Positions 42,409-51,877 of a stretch of 64,000 nt of DNA are shown in pieces. The DNA is taken from contig NZ_JAALJH010000006.1 of NCBI RefSeq assembly GCF_011064615.1, positions 124,001-188,000 of the forward strand, read 5' to 3'. Within the stretch, counting starts at the first letter, position 1. Each line of letters begins with the position of its first letter. The position numbers were made by a program, and so were the translations under genes. This DNA comes from Aquisphaera insulae (lineage in GTDB: Bacteria; Planctomycetota; Planctomycetia; Isosphaerales; Isosphaeraceae). The notes under the pieces are model-generated. The model ran no database searches and was not told the DNA's origin. It saw nothing but the letters and a program-made list of their open reading frames with translations.

Positions 42409-43086
42409 ATGAAGCCGTTTTCTTCCAGCGTCGTCATGATCATGATGGTCGGTTTCTCGGCCTTGGCAGCCGGCCAGGATCCTGTACCTCCGACGCCCGT
42501 TCAGCCTGCACCAGTCAAGGATTCCTCCGACGTCATTTCCGCGCGGATCAAGCGCTCAGGCCCCGTTCGTGCCGGGAAGCCCAAGCGGGTGGCGGTTGCC
42601 CCGCAGAACGCCTCGGGCATTCTCCCGCTGGCCGCCCTCGTCGTAAACGGTCGCTTAATGCCTGCCACGCCGCCGACCAAAGAGGAAGTCGCGCATGCGG
42701 AGGCTGAGATCGCCGAAGCCTTCCGGTACAAGGGCACGACCGCAGCTTTGGCTAAGAGCCTGGACGTCAAGGATCCGCAAGCGAGAGCGGTCTGCGAGAT
42801 GCTCTCCAAGGCGGACTTTATTCCCGAAGTGCGGGTCCAAACCTTCTCGACCCTCCTGCGAACTGAGGTAACCGTCGTGGGGTGGCATCTTACCGTCGTG
42901 AAACTGGAAGTGCGGGATCATGACAGCCTCGTTCGCGTCCGGGTTGCCCCGCTGTTGCAAGCGGCCGGCGAAGGGACGAATGGCATGTATGTCACCTATG
43001 ATGAGAATTTCCGGATTGCTGGCGGCAGTCTCCAGTTTCTCGGCGTGGAGCCCGGAAAACTGTCAGGCATGGGCGGTGGTCAATAG
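42409..43086 (+). CDS. Small secreted protein of unknown function
   Basis: 225 residues from ATG at 42409 (CGGAG 9 bases upstream). Signal peptide MKPFSSSVVMIMMVGFSALA cleaved near AAGQD. Mature part begins Pro-rich, then IKRSGPVRAGKPKRVAVAP and a mixed alpha/beta region ending with Gly-rich GMGGGQ. No family recognised. It lies exactly between the two copies of a duplicated segment, so its position is tied to that rearrangement. Confidence 0.75.
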   Translation: MKPFSSSVVMIMMVGFSALAAGQDPVPPTPVQPAPVKDSSDVISARIKRSGPVRAGKPKRVAVAPQNASGILPLAALVVNGRLMPATPPTKEEVAHAEAEIAEAFRYKGTTAALAKSLDVKDPQARAVCEMLSKADFIPEVRVQTFSTLLRTEVTVVGWHLTVVKLEVRDHDSLVRVRVAPLLQAAGEGTNGMYVTYDENFRIAGGSLQFLGVEPGKLSGMGGGQ

Positions 43087-43163
43087 CCACGCGAGCGACG
43101 TCCGTTTACCCCCGGTGTGGGGTGGATGCCCAGGACAGCCCCCTAACTGTCGCCCAGGTGATG

Positions 43164-43252
43164 CGGAACGAACACCAGCTCGGCCTGGATGAGTCGGATC
43201 GTGCGGTTTACCCCAATGGCAGCTCCTTCCGCGGGACGCCGGTCCTCCGACC
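43164..43252 (+). pseudogene. Remnant of the 3' end of the anti-sigma/DUF1559 gene
   Basis: Matches the last ~85 bases of the gene ending at 42128 (GGAACGA.CCAGC.GGCCTGGA...CTCCTTCCGCGGGACGCCGGTCC) with diverged third positions. No start and no rest of the gene are present. Confidence 0.75.
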
Positions 43253-43293
43253 GGCTCCGCGGAGGTCGTTCATCCCCGCGTTCAGCCCACACG

Positions 43294-44313
43294 TCAGGCC
43301 GTCGCGAACCCGTGCTGCTTCCGATGCACGGGTCCGTCATAGCTCTGGGCTGACTTGAACAGCTCGAACCGGCCGTCCCCCGCGACGTCGTGATACTTCG
43401 CCTCGACGGCGGCCATCTCGTCGCGCGTCATCGGCTGAAATTCGCGGACGATCTTGAGGTTCTGCTCGAGGATCTTCTCGGAATCGATCCCCGAGACGAG
43501 CGTCGCGATCGGCAGCGAGAAGACGTACCGCAACGCGTCCTCGACCGGGACCTTCGCGTCCTTCACGATGCCGCCGGCCCCCCCCAGGCTCTTCATCCCG
43601 ATGGCCGCAATCCCGCGCTGGTTGAGCACCGGGAGCACATGGTGCTGGAAGCTCCGGTAATGGCCGTCGAGCACGTTGAGCGGCATCTGCACGCTTTCCC
43701 AATCGAACGGCATCCCCAGCATCTTGAGGTGGATTTCCGGGTGCTTGTGGCCGGTGAACCCGATGTGCCGGACCTTTCCCTGCTCCTTCGCCTTGAGGGC
43801 AAACTCGAGGGCACCGCCGGCGGAGAAGATCCACTCGGGGTCGTTGTCGTAGTTGATCTCGTGGAATTGCCAAAGGTCCAGGTGATCGGTCCGGAGCCGG
43901 CGGAGACTGTCATCGAGATTGGACTGCGCGTCCTTCGCCGTGCGGCCACAGCACTTGGTCATGAGGAAGACCTTGTCGCGCCGGCCCCCCTCCGAGATCG
44001 CCTTGCCCATCCGATCCTCGGCGACGCCGTCCATGTAGTCCCAGGCGTTGTCGAGGAACGTGATCCCCTCGTCGACCGCGCGCTGGATCAGTCGGACCGC
44101 GTCCGGCTCGTCCGGGACCGCGGCGTGGAAGCCCCCCAGCCCAAGCAACGTCACCTTCCGGCCGGTCCGGCCAAAAGGGCGGACCGGGATGCCCGTCGGT
44201 CCCTTCTCGTCCGCGGCCTCGCCCGTCGCCGGCAGGGCACCAAGGGCCAGCCCCGCGGCGGCGCTGGTTTGCAGGAATTCCCGCCTGCTGGGATTCGTAC
44301 CTGGATGGGTCAT
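43294..44313 (-). CDS. Tat-exported aldo/keto reductase family protein
   Basis: 339 residues from ATG at 44313 (AGAGGTG upstream). N-terminal twin-arginine signal SRREFLQTSAAAGLALG indicates folded export. The mature protein has the aldo/keto reductase barrel: GLGGFHAAVPDEPDAVRLIQ, the catalytic Asp/Tyr region FLDNAWDYMDG, Lys in VFLMTKCCGR, and LDLWQFHEINYDND. NADPH-dependent carbonyl/sugar reduction is the family activity; exported members are common in planctomycetes and their substrates are unknown. A broken copy lies at 42158-42346. Confidence 0.9.
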   Translation of the reverse strand: MTHPGTNPSRREFLQTSAAAGLALGALPATGEAADEKGPTGIPVRPFGRTGRKVTLLGLGGFHAAVPDEPDAVRLIQRAVDEGITFLDNAWDYMDGVAEDRMGKAISEGGRRDKVFLMTKCCGRTAKDAQSNLDDSLRRLRTDHLDLWQFHEINYDNDPEWIFSAGGALEFALKAKEQGKVRHIGFTGHKHPEIHLKMLGMPFDWESVQMPLNVLDGHYRSFQHHVLPVLNQRGIAAIGMKSLGGAGGIVKDAKVPVEDALRYVFSLPIATLVSGIDSEKILEQNLKIVREFQPMTRDEMAAVEAKYHDVAGDGRFELFKSAQSYDGPVHRKQHGFATA

Positions 44314-44519
44314 GGCTTGCACCTCTTAAGGCCTGGGTCGGCGGGGATCGCACGAACGGTCCCGATTGTCCCCGATGGTAAGCCGAGAATCCTTGCCGAG
44401 GAAGGGTTGGGATCGGACGGCCGGAGCAGCCTCGGGACAGGAGGGCGTCCGGGTGCTATCCTCGACGGAGTTCGTCGGCGATGCCCGCCGAGCGTGTTAC
44501 CCCGCGCGAGGTTCGTACC

Positions 44520-45347
44520 ATGATGCCCCCCCGCTCCTTCGTCCGTGCTGTGGCACTCCTGCCCTTCATGACCCTCCTCGTCATCCCGGCCCGCGGCCAG
44601 TCGGGGAAGACGTATCCGCCGTCCGAGGGTTGGAAGCCGCTCTTCAACGGCAGGAATCTCGACGGCTGGAAGTTCCGCAATCCCGATGCCAGGAAGGTCT
44701 GGGTCGCCTGCGACGACGTTCGCCTCGACCCATCCAACCCCGGCCGACTCCTGCCGGTCGGCTCCGGCGGGGGGCCCGCTGCCGTGCTCCTTTGCGGCGA
44801 TGACGGCCGCGGCTCGGACATCCGGACCGTCGAGGATTTCGACGACTACGAGCTGCACCTTGAGTTCACCGTCCCGAAGGGGAGCAACTCGGGCGTCTAC
44901 AATCGCGGCCTCTTCGAGATCCAGGTATTCGACAGCTTCGGCGCGGCGAAGCTCGCCTGCCACGATTGCGGGGCCCTCTACGAGCGGGCCATCCCCCCCG
45001 AGAACCTGTCCCGCCCGCCGGGCGCGTGGCAGTCGTACGACATCACGCTCAGAGGTAAGAAGCTCAGCCTGATCTGGAACGGCAAGGTCGTCTACAAGGA
45101 CATGGACGTTCGATACGGCGAGACCGACCGGGCCGCATTCGATCGGCTGAATGAGGAGAGCAAGGCCCTGCCCGAGCCCCTCAAGGTCAAGCTCCGCGAG
45201 GAGAACGGCAAGTTCGTGGGCTACTTCGGCGAAGGGGCCACGCGTTCCGGCCTCGACGGCCCGGACCGACCGGGGCCGATCCTGCTCCAGGGGGATCACG
45301 GACCGGTGGCCTACCGCAACCTCTTCATCCGCAAGCTGGCGAAGTGA
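44520..45347 (+). CDS. Secreted DUF1080 (3-keto-disaccharide hydrolase) family protein
   Basis: 275 residues from ATG at 44520 (GAGG 8 bases upstream). Signal peptide with AVALLPFMTLLVIPARG. DUF1080 signatures: EGWKPLFNGRNLDGWK at the start of the mature part, FTVPKGSNSGVYNRGLFEIQ and DHGPVAYRNLFIRKL at the end. Concanavalin-like beta sandwich; the family includes 3-keto-glycoside hydrolases and is greatly expanded in planctomycetes. Lies 206 bases downstream of, and divergent to, the aldo/keto reductase gene, a common pairing for oxidised sugars (inference). Confidence 0.9.
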   Translation: MMPPRSFVRAVALLPFMTLLVIPARGQSGKTYPPSEGWKPLFNGRNLDGWKFRNPDARKVWVACDDVRLDPSNPGRLLPVGSGGGPAAVLLCGDDGRGSDIRTVEDFDDYELHLEFTVPKGSNSGVYNRGLFEIQVFDSFGAAKLACHDCGALYERAIPPENLSRPPGAWQSYDITLRGKKLSLIWNGKVVYKDMDVRYGETDRAAFDRLNEESKALPEPLKVKLREENGKFVGYFGEGATRSGLDGPDRPGPILLQGDHGPVAYRNLFIRKLAK

Positions 45348-45384
45348 GTGTCTGTCCCATGAGCCCGTTTTAATGGGTAAGGCA

Positions 45385-45537
45385 AAGTTCCGGCTCTGCC
45401 CCTTACGAAGGGGGAGTAGGAGGGGGTGAATCGGGCGGGCCTCGGCGATCGAGAACACCCCCCTGAATCCCCCCTTGGTAAGGGGGGAAGTGAAATCCCG
45501 GCTCTCCTCCTTACGAAGTGAGAGTTGGAGGGAGTTT
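45385..45537. repeat. Three degenerate copies of an interspersed repeat
   Basis: Unit 1 (from ~45391: CCCCTTACGAAGGGGGAG), an inverted unit 2 (~45463-45510: CCCCCTTGGTAAGGGGGGA) and unit 3 (~45503-45537: CTCCTTACGAAGTGAGAG). In translation the minus strand reads SPLTKGGFRGVF, a string known from dispersed repeats in several bacterial phyla. Fills most of the 249-base gap between the DUF1080 and LarA-like genes. Confidence 0.7.
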
Positions 45538-45596
45538 CGAGGCGTTGCCGCGGGGCTCGCGCGATGGAATTCGAATCGAACGAACGAGGCTCGACC

Positions 45597-46883
45597 ATGA
45601 AGACGATCAGGGTGACGCTCGATTACGGCCGCACGGGCCTGGACGTGGAAATCCCGGCGGAACGCATGGTCGGACCGCTCACGATCCGCGAGCACCCGCC
45701 GGTCCTCGACCCCGACGCCGCCATCGCCGAGGTGCTCGCCCGGCCCACGGGCTCGCCGCCGCTGGCCGAGCTCGCCCGCGGCAAGAAGTCCGCGTGCATC
45801 CTGATCTGCGACATCACCCGGCCGGTCCCCAATCGCGTGATCCTGCCGCCGGTCCTGAAGACGCTCCACGACTCGGGGATCGACCGCGAGGACGTCCTCA
45901 TCCTGGTCGCCACCGGCCTTCACCGGCCCAGCACCGCCGCCGAGAAGCTCGAGATGCTCGGCCCCGAGATCGCTTCGACGTACCGCGTCGAGGACCATCA
46001 CGGCACGCATCGCGAGGAGCACACGTTCCTCGGGACGACCCCCCGCGGGATCCCGGCGTGGATCGACACGCGGTACGTTCGCGCCGACCTCAAGATCACG
46101 GTCGGCCTGATCGAGCCCCACCTCATGGCCGGGTACTCGGGGGGTCGCAAGCTGATCTGTCCGGGCGTGGCGTCGATCGAGACCGTCCGGCACTGGCACG
46201 GCCCGGCGCTCCTCGAGCACCCGAACGCCGACTGCGGGATCCTCGACGGCAATCCGGTCCACGAGGAGAACACCCGGATCGGCCGGATGGCCGGCTGCGA
46301 CTTCATCGTCAACGTCACGCTCGACGCCCATCGGCGGATCACCTCGGTCGTGGCCGGCGACATGGAGGCGGCCTTCCTGAAGGGCGTGGAGTTCGTCCGC
46401 GAGATCGTCCGCGCCCCGGTTGCGAGGCCGGTGGACATCGTGGTCACGAGCTCGGCCGGCTATCCGCTGGACACCACGTTCTACCAGTCGGTGAAGGGCC
46501 TCACCGGCTGCCTGCCGATCGTCAAGCAGGGGGGGACGATCATCATCGCCGCCAGCATGACGGAGGGGGTCGGCTCGCCCGAGCTGCAATCGATCTTCGC
46601 CGAGAATCCCACGCCGGACGCGTTCATGCAGCGAATCCTCGGCAAGGACTACTTCGTCATGGACCAGTGGCAGGTGGAGGAGCTCGCCAAGGTCCTCCGC
46701 AAGGCCCGCGTGAAGGTCGTCACCGACGGACTGTCCCCGGAGGTCCTCTCCCGCTGCTACGTCGAAACCGCCCCGAGCGTGGAGTCCGCGCTGGCCGACT
46801 CGCTGGCCGAGTACGGCCCCAACGCCCAGGTCGCCGTCATCCCCAAGGGGCCCTATGTCCTGCCGGTGCTGGCGGAGGCATGA
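45597..46883 (+). CDS. LarA-type (nickel-pincer nucleotide) racemase family protein
   Basis: 428 residues from ATG at 45597 (GAGG 8 bases upstream). All active-site residues of lactate racemase LarA are at equivalent places, shifted by one: His109 (ATGLHRPST), His175 ([11 protein letters not shown]), pincer-binding Lys185 (GGRKLICPG) and His201 (VRHWHG). LarA homologues racemise or epimerise 2-hydroxy acids, including sugar acids. No larB, larC or larE cofactor genes are in this window, so cofactor supply must come from elsewhere. The substrate cannot be read from sequence. Confidence 0.88.
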   Translation: MKTIRVTLDYGRTGLDVEIPAERMVGPLTIREHPPVLDPDAAIAEVLARPTGSPPLAELARGKKSACILICDITRPVPNRVILPPVLKTLHDSGIDREDVLILVATGLHRPSTAAEKLEMLGPEIASTYRVEDHHGTHREEHTFLGTTPRGIPAWIDTRYVRADLKITVGLIEPHLMAGYSGGRKLICPGVASIETVRHWHGPALLEHPNADCGILDGNPVHEENTRIGRMAGCDFIVNVTLDAHRRITSVVAGDMEAAFLKGVEFVREIVRAPVARPVDIVVTSSAGYPLDTTFYQSVKGLTGCLPIVKQGGTIIIAASMTEGVGSPELQSIFAENPTPDAFMQRILGKDYFVMDQWQVEELAKVLRKARVKVVTDGLSPEVLSRCYVETAPSVESALADSLAEYGPNAQVAVIPKGPYVLPVLAEA

Positions 46884-47133
46884 CGCGCGGTCGTCGGGAT
46901 CAGGCGATCGGCGGCTCCCGATCCCAGGCCGCGGTTGCCGGCTTGCCCTCGATGAGACGAACCGAAGCCGAGCGGGAGAGGACATCGTGACTCCCGTCAG
47001 CCTCCGCGTTCCCGAGCCGTCGCGATAGCGCATCGTCCACCCCCGCGCGCCCGTGGGCTCCGACCGCCTCACGGCGATTGTCATCGGACGCGGAGGCGTC
47101 GGGACCCCGATCGTCATCCCGTCCGGCTGATTC
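46884..47133. other. Intergenic stretch without recognised genes
   Basis: No coding sequence with a ribosome site or motif is seen between the LarA-like gene and the blaI-like promoter. Both strands are GC-rich and open frames here are shadows. Confidence 0.5.
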
Positions 47134-47162
47134 TTGACGTGGCTCCTCTCCTACGCAATAAT
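47134..47162 (+). promoter_or_regulatory. Predicted promoter of the blaI-M56 operon
   Basis: TTGACG (47134-47139), 17-base spacer, AATAAT (47157-47162); start codon 45 bases downstream. No clean TACA-N2-TGTA BlaI operator is visible nearby. Confidence 0.55.
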
Positions 47163-47207
47163 CCGTACGCTCAAGTCTGTAGATCGGCTCGGAGAGGGCG
47201 AACGACG

Positions 47208-47636
47208 ATGGCGGGACGCAAGGCGCTGGCGATCACGGAGCGGCAGTTCGAGGTGCTCCGGATCCTCTGGGAGCACGGGCCGCAGACGGTCCGGGGCCTG
47301 ATGGAGCATCTCCCCAGGGGGGACCGGCAGCCGTACACGACCGTGCTGGGGCTGGTGCAGGGGATGGAGAAGGCCGGGCTCGTGGATCACGACAAGCAGG
47401 GGCTGACCCACCTCTACCGGCCGGCCGTGTCGAAGCAGGAGGCCACCGGGAGCCTGCTGTCCGACTTCCTGTCGCGGTTCTTCCGCGGGTCGGCGGAGCA
47501 GCTCGTGATGGGCCTCGTCGATGCGGAGCAGCTCGCGGCGGGGGACCTGCGGGAGATCGAGGCGAGGATACGGGCCGCGGAAGAAGCGCGGGGGCCGGCG
47601 AGGCCGGCGTCGCGGAAAGGGAGGAAGGCACCATGA
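47208..47636 (+). CDS. BlaI/MecI/CopY-family transcriptional repressor
   Basis: 142 residues from ATG at 47208. Winged-helix DNA-binding domain: ITERQFEVLRILWEHGPQTVRG, with the wing PYTTVLGLVQGMEKAGLVDHD, then a C-terminal dimerisation and cleavage region (SLLSDFLSRFFRGSAEQLVMGLVD). Repressors of this family are cleaved when the partner M56 sensor peptidase is activated. The stop overlaps the M56 gene start (ATGA), so the two proteins are made together and almost certainly act as a pair. Target genes unknown; self-regulation is probable. Confidence 0.93.
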   Translation: MAGRKALAITERQFEVLRILWEHGPQTVRGLMEHLPRGDRQPYTTVLGLVQGMEKAGLVDHDKQGLTHLYRPAVSKQEATGSLLSDFLSRFFRGSAEQLVMGLVDAEQLAAGDLREIEARIRAAEEARGPARPASRKGRKAP

Positions 47637-50600
47637 CGCACCTGGCGGAGAACTGGGCGGTCCCCTGGCTGGTCATGCTCCTGGGCTGGTCGATCCGCTG
47701 GGGGCTCGTCATGGCGGCCCTGGCGGCGTGGCTCGCGGCTCGTCCACCACGCGGGGCGGGGATTCGATACCGGCTCTGCCTGGCCGCGCTCGGGGCTGGC
47801 TTGCTGATGCCGTTCGTCCCTCGCTGGGGAAAGACGGTCGTCCGCTGGCCGGCCCCCCCGGCGGCCGTCGCTGCGCCGGCCACCTCGATGCCGCCGCCCG
47901 CCGTTCCGATTCAGGAAGCCCCGAAAAACTCGAGCCCTACCCCTCGGGGAGAGATGAGGAGCCCGTCCGGGCTGACCGTCCCCGAGGAGCCTCCCGCGGC
48001 GACGGCTTCGCCCGCACAAGCCCCGGTTCCGACCCTCGATCGACTGAGCCTTGCGGGACTGATCGTCGCGACCGCATGGGCCGTGTTCGCCGCCGGCCTG
48101 CTGCTTCGTCTGACGTGCGGATGGATCCGGCTGAACCGTCTGAAGCGTGACGCGCGGGAGGATGACGCCGCGACGCCCCTCCTGGACGAGTCTCGCGCGG
48201 CGCTGCGATTGTCTCGCCCCGTCCGCGTCGGGGTGCATCCGGCCGTCCATTCGCCCGTCGTCGTGGGCGGCCTGCGTCCGGTTGTCCTCATCCCGCCGGA
48301 CTGGGAGGACGACTGGACCGAAACGCGGAAGCGAGCCTGCCTGCTCCACGAGCTGTCCCACCTGTCGCGCTACGACGACGCGGTGAAGCTCGCGCAGGAG
48401 CTCGTCCGCGCCGTCTTCTTCTTCCATCCCTTCGTGCTCTGGCTCCTGACCCGCCTTGACCGCGAACGGGAGCTCCTCTGCGACGAGGTGGCCGTCGCCC
48501 ATGGATGCGACCCGGTCGATTACGCCCGGCTCCTGTTCGACCTGGCGAGTCGCCCCTTCCGCCTTTCCCCCGTCGCGCCTCTTTCCAGCCACGGTTGGCT
48601 CCCGTTCCTCGACCGCCGGACCGTCAGGTCCCGGATCGAACGACTGCTGGAGGAAGACATGCCGCGCACCCTTTCCCCAACGTCGCCCGCGCGCCGCGCC
48701 CTGATCGTCGGCCTGGCCCTCGTCACGGCCCTCGGCGTCGGCGGACTCCGCGTCAATCGCGCGCCGGCGCAGGAGCCGGCGAAGGGAAAGAAGGCTCCGG
48801 CCGTTGAGCCCGCCAGGCCGGTCATCAAGCCGCCCGGCACTCGAGAGACCCCACGCGAGCTGAAGGGGACGGTGCTCGATCCCGACGATAAGCCGGTCTC
48901 CGGCGCGACGATCGTGGCGGGATGCTACGACCCAGGCCATACGGGGCATCAGGTCCTCACGACGGATGACGAAGGGCGGTTCACCTGGCCGGTGCCCGAG
49001 GGGGTGAGATTCGTGATGATCGCGGCCCACAAGCCGGGCCTCGCCGCGTCCGTTCTCTCCGCACAGGCGAATGGCTTCGCTCACCCAGATGACCTGGAAC
49101 TGAGGCTCAAGAAGCCGGCCATCTTCGCCGCCGTCGTCCAGGACCCAGACGGCAAACCGGTCCACGAGGCGACCGTGCGGGTTCGACGAATGGCGAGACC
49201 CTGGGATCAGGGGAATTCCTTCGGTATAGGCTATTCCGAGGTTCCGTCCTCGGTCGTCGACAGGAGCCCGATGGAGGGCCTGTTCCGGATCAGGACCAAC
49301 GCACTCGGCTCGTTCTCCCTGAACGCGATCCCGCCCGAGGCGGGACTGATGCTCGAGGCCACATCGCACGATGGACGCCCGCTCCGGATCCGGGCGAAGT
49401 CCGCACCCGAAGGTCCGAAGCGTCAGATGATGGACGATCAGGGATTCGTCACCTCGCCACCGGGAAGCTGGACCCGGCTGGTGGCCGTTCCGGCTTCCCG
49501 GATCACGGGGCGAGTGATCTCGAGCGTACCGGATGTCAGGCTGACCGCGCTGAAGGCCGCCTACCAGGGCAGCAGGCCCAGGCAGGACGTCCGGAGAGAC
49601 GTCAACGCCTGGGGCGAGTCCTCGATCGATACAGAGGGCCGATTCACCTTTGAGAACCTCGACGAAGGAACGGTCAATGTCGTCGTCCGGGGCCAGGACC
49701 AGGGCGAGGGCCGGACGTGGACCTATCGCGCCGGCAAGGACGTCAAGCTGACCCCCGGGGCCACCACGGAGGTGACCATCGAGCTGATCCGCGGCGTCGA
49801 GGTGGAAGGCAAGGTGGCGGAGCAGGGGACCGGACTGCCGATCGAGGGGGCTAGCCTCGGGGTCTACGGGCCCTTCCGACCCCGGACGAGTGCGATGACT
49901 CACGGTGCAAAATCGGACGCCCAGGGCCGCTACCATTACCGGCTCCCCGCGGGCGAGACCTATCTGTATGTGATGGGCATGCCGCCGGGCTACACCAACC
50001 CGACCGGCAACACCACGGGCGTGACCGTGACGATCCCCGAAGGCGTGACCGAGTACAAGGTCCCCTCGCTCGAGCTGGCCCCCGCCGTCACCGTCCAGGG
50101 CAAGGTCCTGGATGCCGGCGGTGCGCCGATCGCCGGCGCGACGGTCGTGGGCACCTGCCAGGGCGGGACCTGTCAGCCCTTCCCGGGCACCGAGCGTATA
50201 ACCGACTTCCGCGGCGAGTTCCGGCTCCCGCCGTCGCTCAACAACACGATCGCCGTGGGAAAGCCCGCACAACTGCTCATCCGCCTCCGCGACGGGGCCG
50301 AGCACCAGGCGGCGGCGCTCCCCTCGGAGGACGGCACCGTGATCGTCAACCTGCCCATCCGCGGCTCCAGCAAGACCTCCGTCGAGCCGCCTCCCGACGT
50401 CGCGGCCAACGAGCTGGCCGGCGTCGTGGTGGACACCAACGGCAAGCCCCTCGAGGGCGTGGAGGCCGACGTCTGGTCGTGGTATCGCGGCAACGAGGCG
50501 AAGACCGACGCCAAGGGGATCTTCCGGATCCGCAACCTCGGCAAGCAGAGCCACAGCGTTCAGGTCGTCTTCCGCAAGCAAGGCTATTCCCCACGGATGT

Positions 50601-51832
50601 TCATGATCCAACCGGTCGGCTCTCCGGGGATGGTCGTCGTGCTGGGGAACCGGACCTACTTCGAGGGACGCGTCACCGACGCCGAAGGCAAGCCCGCGGC
50701 GAACGCGCTGATCCGCGCCAACAACGGGCCCAAGCAAGGTCCCGGCGTGTTGATCACCGAGATCTGGACCGAGACGCGGACGGATGGCGATGGCCGATAT
50801 CGGCTGTATGCCCAGTCCGACGCCTACGACATCCAGGTCCGCGTGCCCGGCCTGGGATCGGCCAGGCTTCAGGGCATCACCATCGGACCGGACGAGGCAA
50901 AGCCGCTCGACATCCGGCTCAGCCGGGATGTCACCTTCCGGGCCAGGGTCGTGGACAGCGTCTCCGCCAAACCCGTCGCCGGCCTCCGCCTTCACCACTG
51001 GCAGCACGCCGGGATCGAGGCGCGCTCGGGCGAGGATGGACGCATCGAGATCCCGGACATGCTCCCCGGTCGGTTCGAATTCCAGGTCGAGGCGCCGGGG
51101 TTCACTCGCTGGTGGTCCGACCAGGCGGAGAGCGACTGGAACCGTCGCTCGACCGATGGTCCGGACGGCTGGCAGAGGAATTTCGACAACCTGGACTTCA
51201 ACATCGCGGCCGGGATGAAGCCGGTCACCATCGTGGTCGAGCGGGGGGTGAAGATCACGGGGAAGGTGCTCGACCCGGAGAACCAGCCCGTCGTCGGGGC
51301 GACCGTGGCGCTGGTGATCACGAGTGCCGGGAATCAGTTCACCGACGCGTCGCGGTTCACCGTCCGCTCGGGCGACGAGGGCCGCTTTGAGGTATCGCTC
51401 CCGGCCAGCGGAGACTGCGATTACAACCTCATGGCCCACGATGGCGACTACCGTATCTGGAGAACCTGGGCCAACGGAGCGATCCCCCCCTTCCGGACGA
51501 AGCCCGGCCAGGAGATCCGGGACGCGGAGATCCACCTTACGCGGCCGGCCATCGTCCGCGGCCGCGTGACCGACGTCGCCGGCCAGCCGATCGCCGACCG
51601 CGAGGTCTTCGCAATCGCGGCCGACCGCCTCGAGGACCGCAACTTCAACCCCGCCGCGACGACCAACCAGGATGGAGTCTATGAGCTGAAGTTCGTCCGA
51701 CCAGGTATGCAGTTCGTCCACGTCTCCCCTATCTTCTACGATGCGAATTGGACCCCAGATACGGGTAGCCAGACTCTGGACCTGTCGGCCGGCGAGACCA
51801 GGGAGGGCGTGGATTTCCAGGCGGCGCGGTGA
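47633..51832 (+). CDS. M56 (BlaR1-like) membrane metallopeptidase with many carboxypeptidase-regulatory-like domains
   Basis: 1399 residues. Four membrane segments (~20-45, 47-63, 140-165, 350-372) surround an M56 peptidase with zinc motif HELSH at 239-243 and the downstream DRERELLCDEVAVAHG glutamate. After the last membrane helix comes ~1000 residues of successive Ig-like carboxypeptidase-regulatory modules (repeated patterns such as GTVLDPDDKPVSGATIVAG, GKVLDAGGAPIAGATVVG, GRVTDVAGQPIADREVFA). These would lie outside the cytoplasm in place of the penicillin-binding sensor of BlaR1, so the signal may be a polysaccharide or peptide. Overlaps blaI by 4 bases. Confidence 0.9.
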   Translation: MTHLAENWAVPWLVMLLGWSIRWGLVMAALAAWLAARPPRGAGIRYRLCLAALGAGLLMPFVPRWGKTVVRWPAPPAAVAAPATSMPPPAVPIQEAPKNSSPTPRGEMRSPSGLTVPEEPPAATASPAQAPVPTLDRLSLAGLIVATAWAVFAAGLLLRLTCGWIRLNRLKRDAREDDAATPLLDESRAALRLSRPVRVGVHPAVHSPVVVGGLRPVVLIPPDWEDDWTETRKRACLLHELSHLSRYDDAVKLAQELVRAVFFFHPFVLWLLTRLDRERELLCDEVAVAHGCDPVDYARLLFDLASRPFRLSPVAPLSSHGWLPFLDRRTVRSRIERLLEEDMPRTLSPTSPARRALIVGLALVTALGVGGLRVNRAPAQEPAKGKKAPAVEPARPVIKPPGTRETPRELKGTVLDPDDKPVSGATIVAGCYDPGHTGHQVLTTDDEGRFTWPVPEGVRFVMIAAHKPGLAASVLSAQANGFAHPDDLELRLKKPAIFAAVVQDPDGKPVHEATVRVRRMARPWDQGNSFGIGYSEVPSSVVDRSPMEGLFRIRTNALGSFSLNAIPPEAGLMLEATSHDGRPLRIRAKSAPEGPKRQMMDDQGFVTSPPGSWTRLVAVPASRITGRVISSVPDVRLTALKAAYQGSRPRQDVRRDVNAWGESSIDTEGRFTFENLDEGTVNVVVRGQDQGEGRTWTYRAGKDVKLTPGATTEVTIELIRGVEVEGKVAEQGTGLPIEGASLGVYGPFRPRTSAMTHGAKSDAQGRYHYRLPAGETYLYVMGMPPGYTNPTGNTTGVTVTIPEGVTEYKVPSLELAPAVTVQGKVLDAGGAPIAGATVVGTCQGGTCQPFPGTERITDFRGEFRLPPSLNNTIAVGKPAQLLIRLRDGAEHQAAALPSEDGTVIVNLPIRGSSKTSVEPPPDVAANELAGVVVDTNGKPLEGVEADVWSWYRGNEAKTDAKGIFRIRNLGKQSHSVQVVFRKQGYSPRMFMIQPVGSPGMVVVLGNRTYFEGRVTDAEGKPAANALIRANNGPKQGPGVLITEIWTETRTDGDGRYRLYAQSDAYDIQVRVPGLGSARLQGITIGPDEAKPLDIRLSRDVTFRARVVDSVSAKPVAGLRLHHWQHAGIEARSGEDGRIEIPDMLPGRFEFQVEAPGFTRWWSDQAESDWNRRSTDGPDGWQRNFDNLDFNIAAGMKPVTIVVERGVKITGKVLDPENQPVVGATVALVITSAGNQFTDASRFTVRSGDEGRFEVSLPASGDCDYNLMAHDGDYRIWRTWANGAIPPFRTKPGQEIRDAEIHLTRPAIVRGRVTDVAGQPIADREVFAIAADRLEDRNFNPAATTNQDGVYELKFVRPGMQFVHVSPIFYDANWTPDTGSQTLDLSAGETREGVDFQAAR

Positions 51833-51877
51833 AAAGCATTGGCGGTTCCGTCACGGCACGATCGAACGATCGCCAAT

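Noticed and set aside
47157-47207. Possible BlaI operator before the blaI-like gene
   Set aside because: Only half-site-like TAC/GTA pieces are present; no clean TACA-N2-TGTA palindrome.
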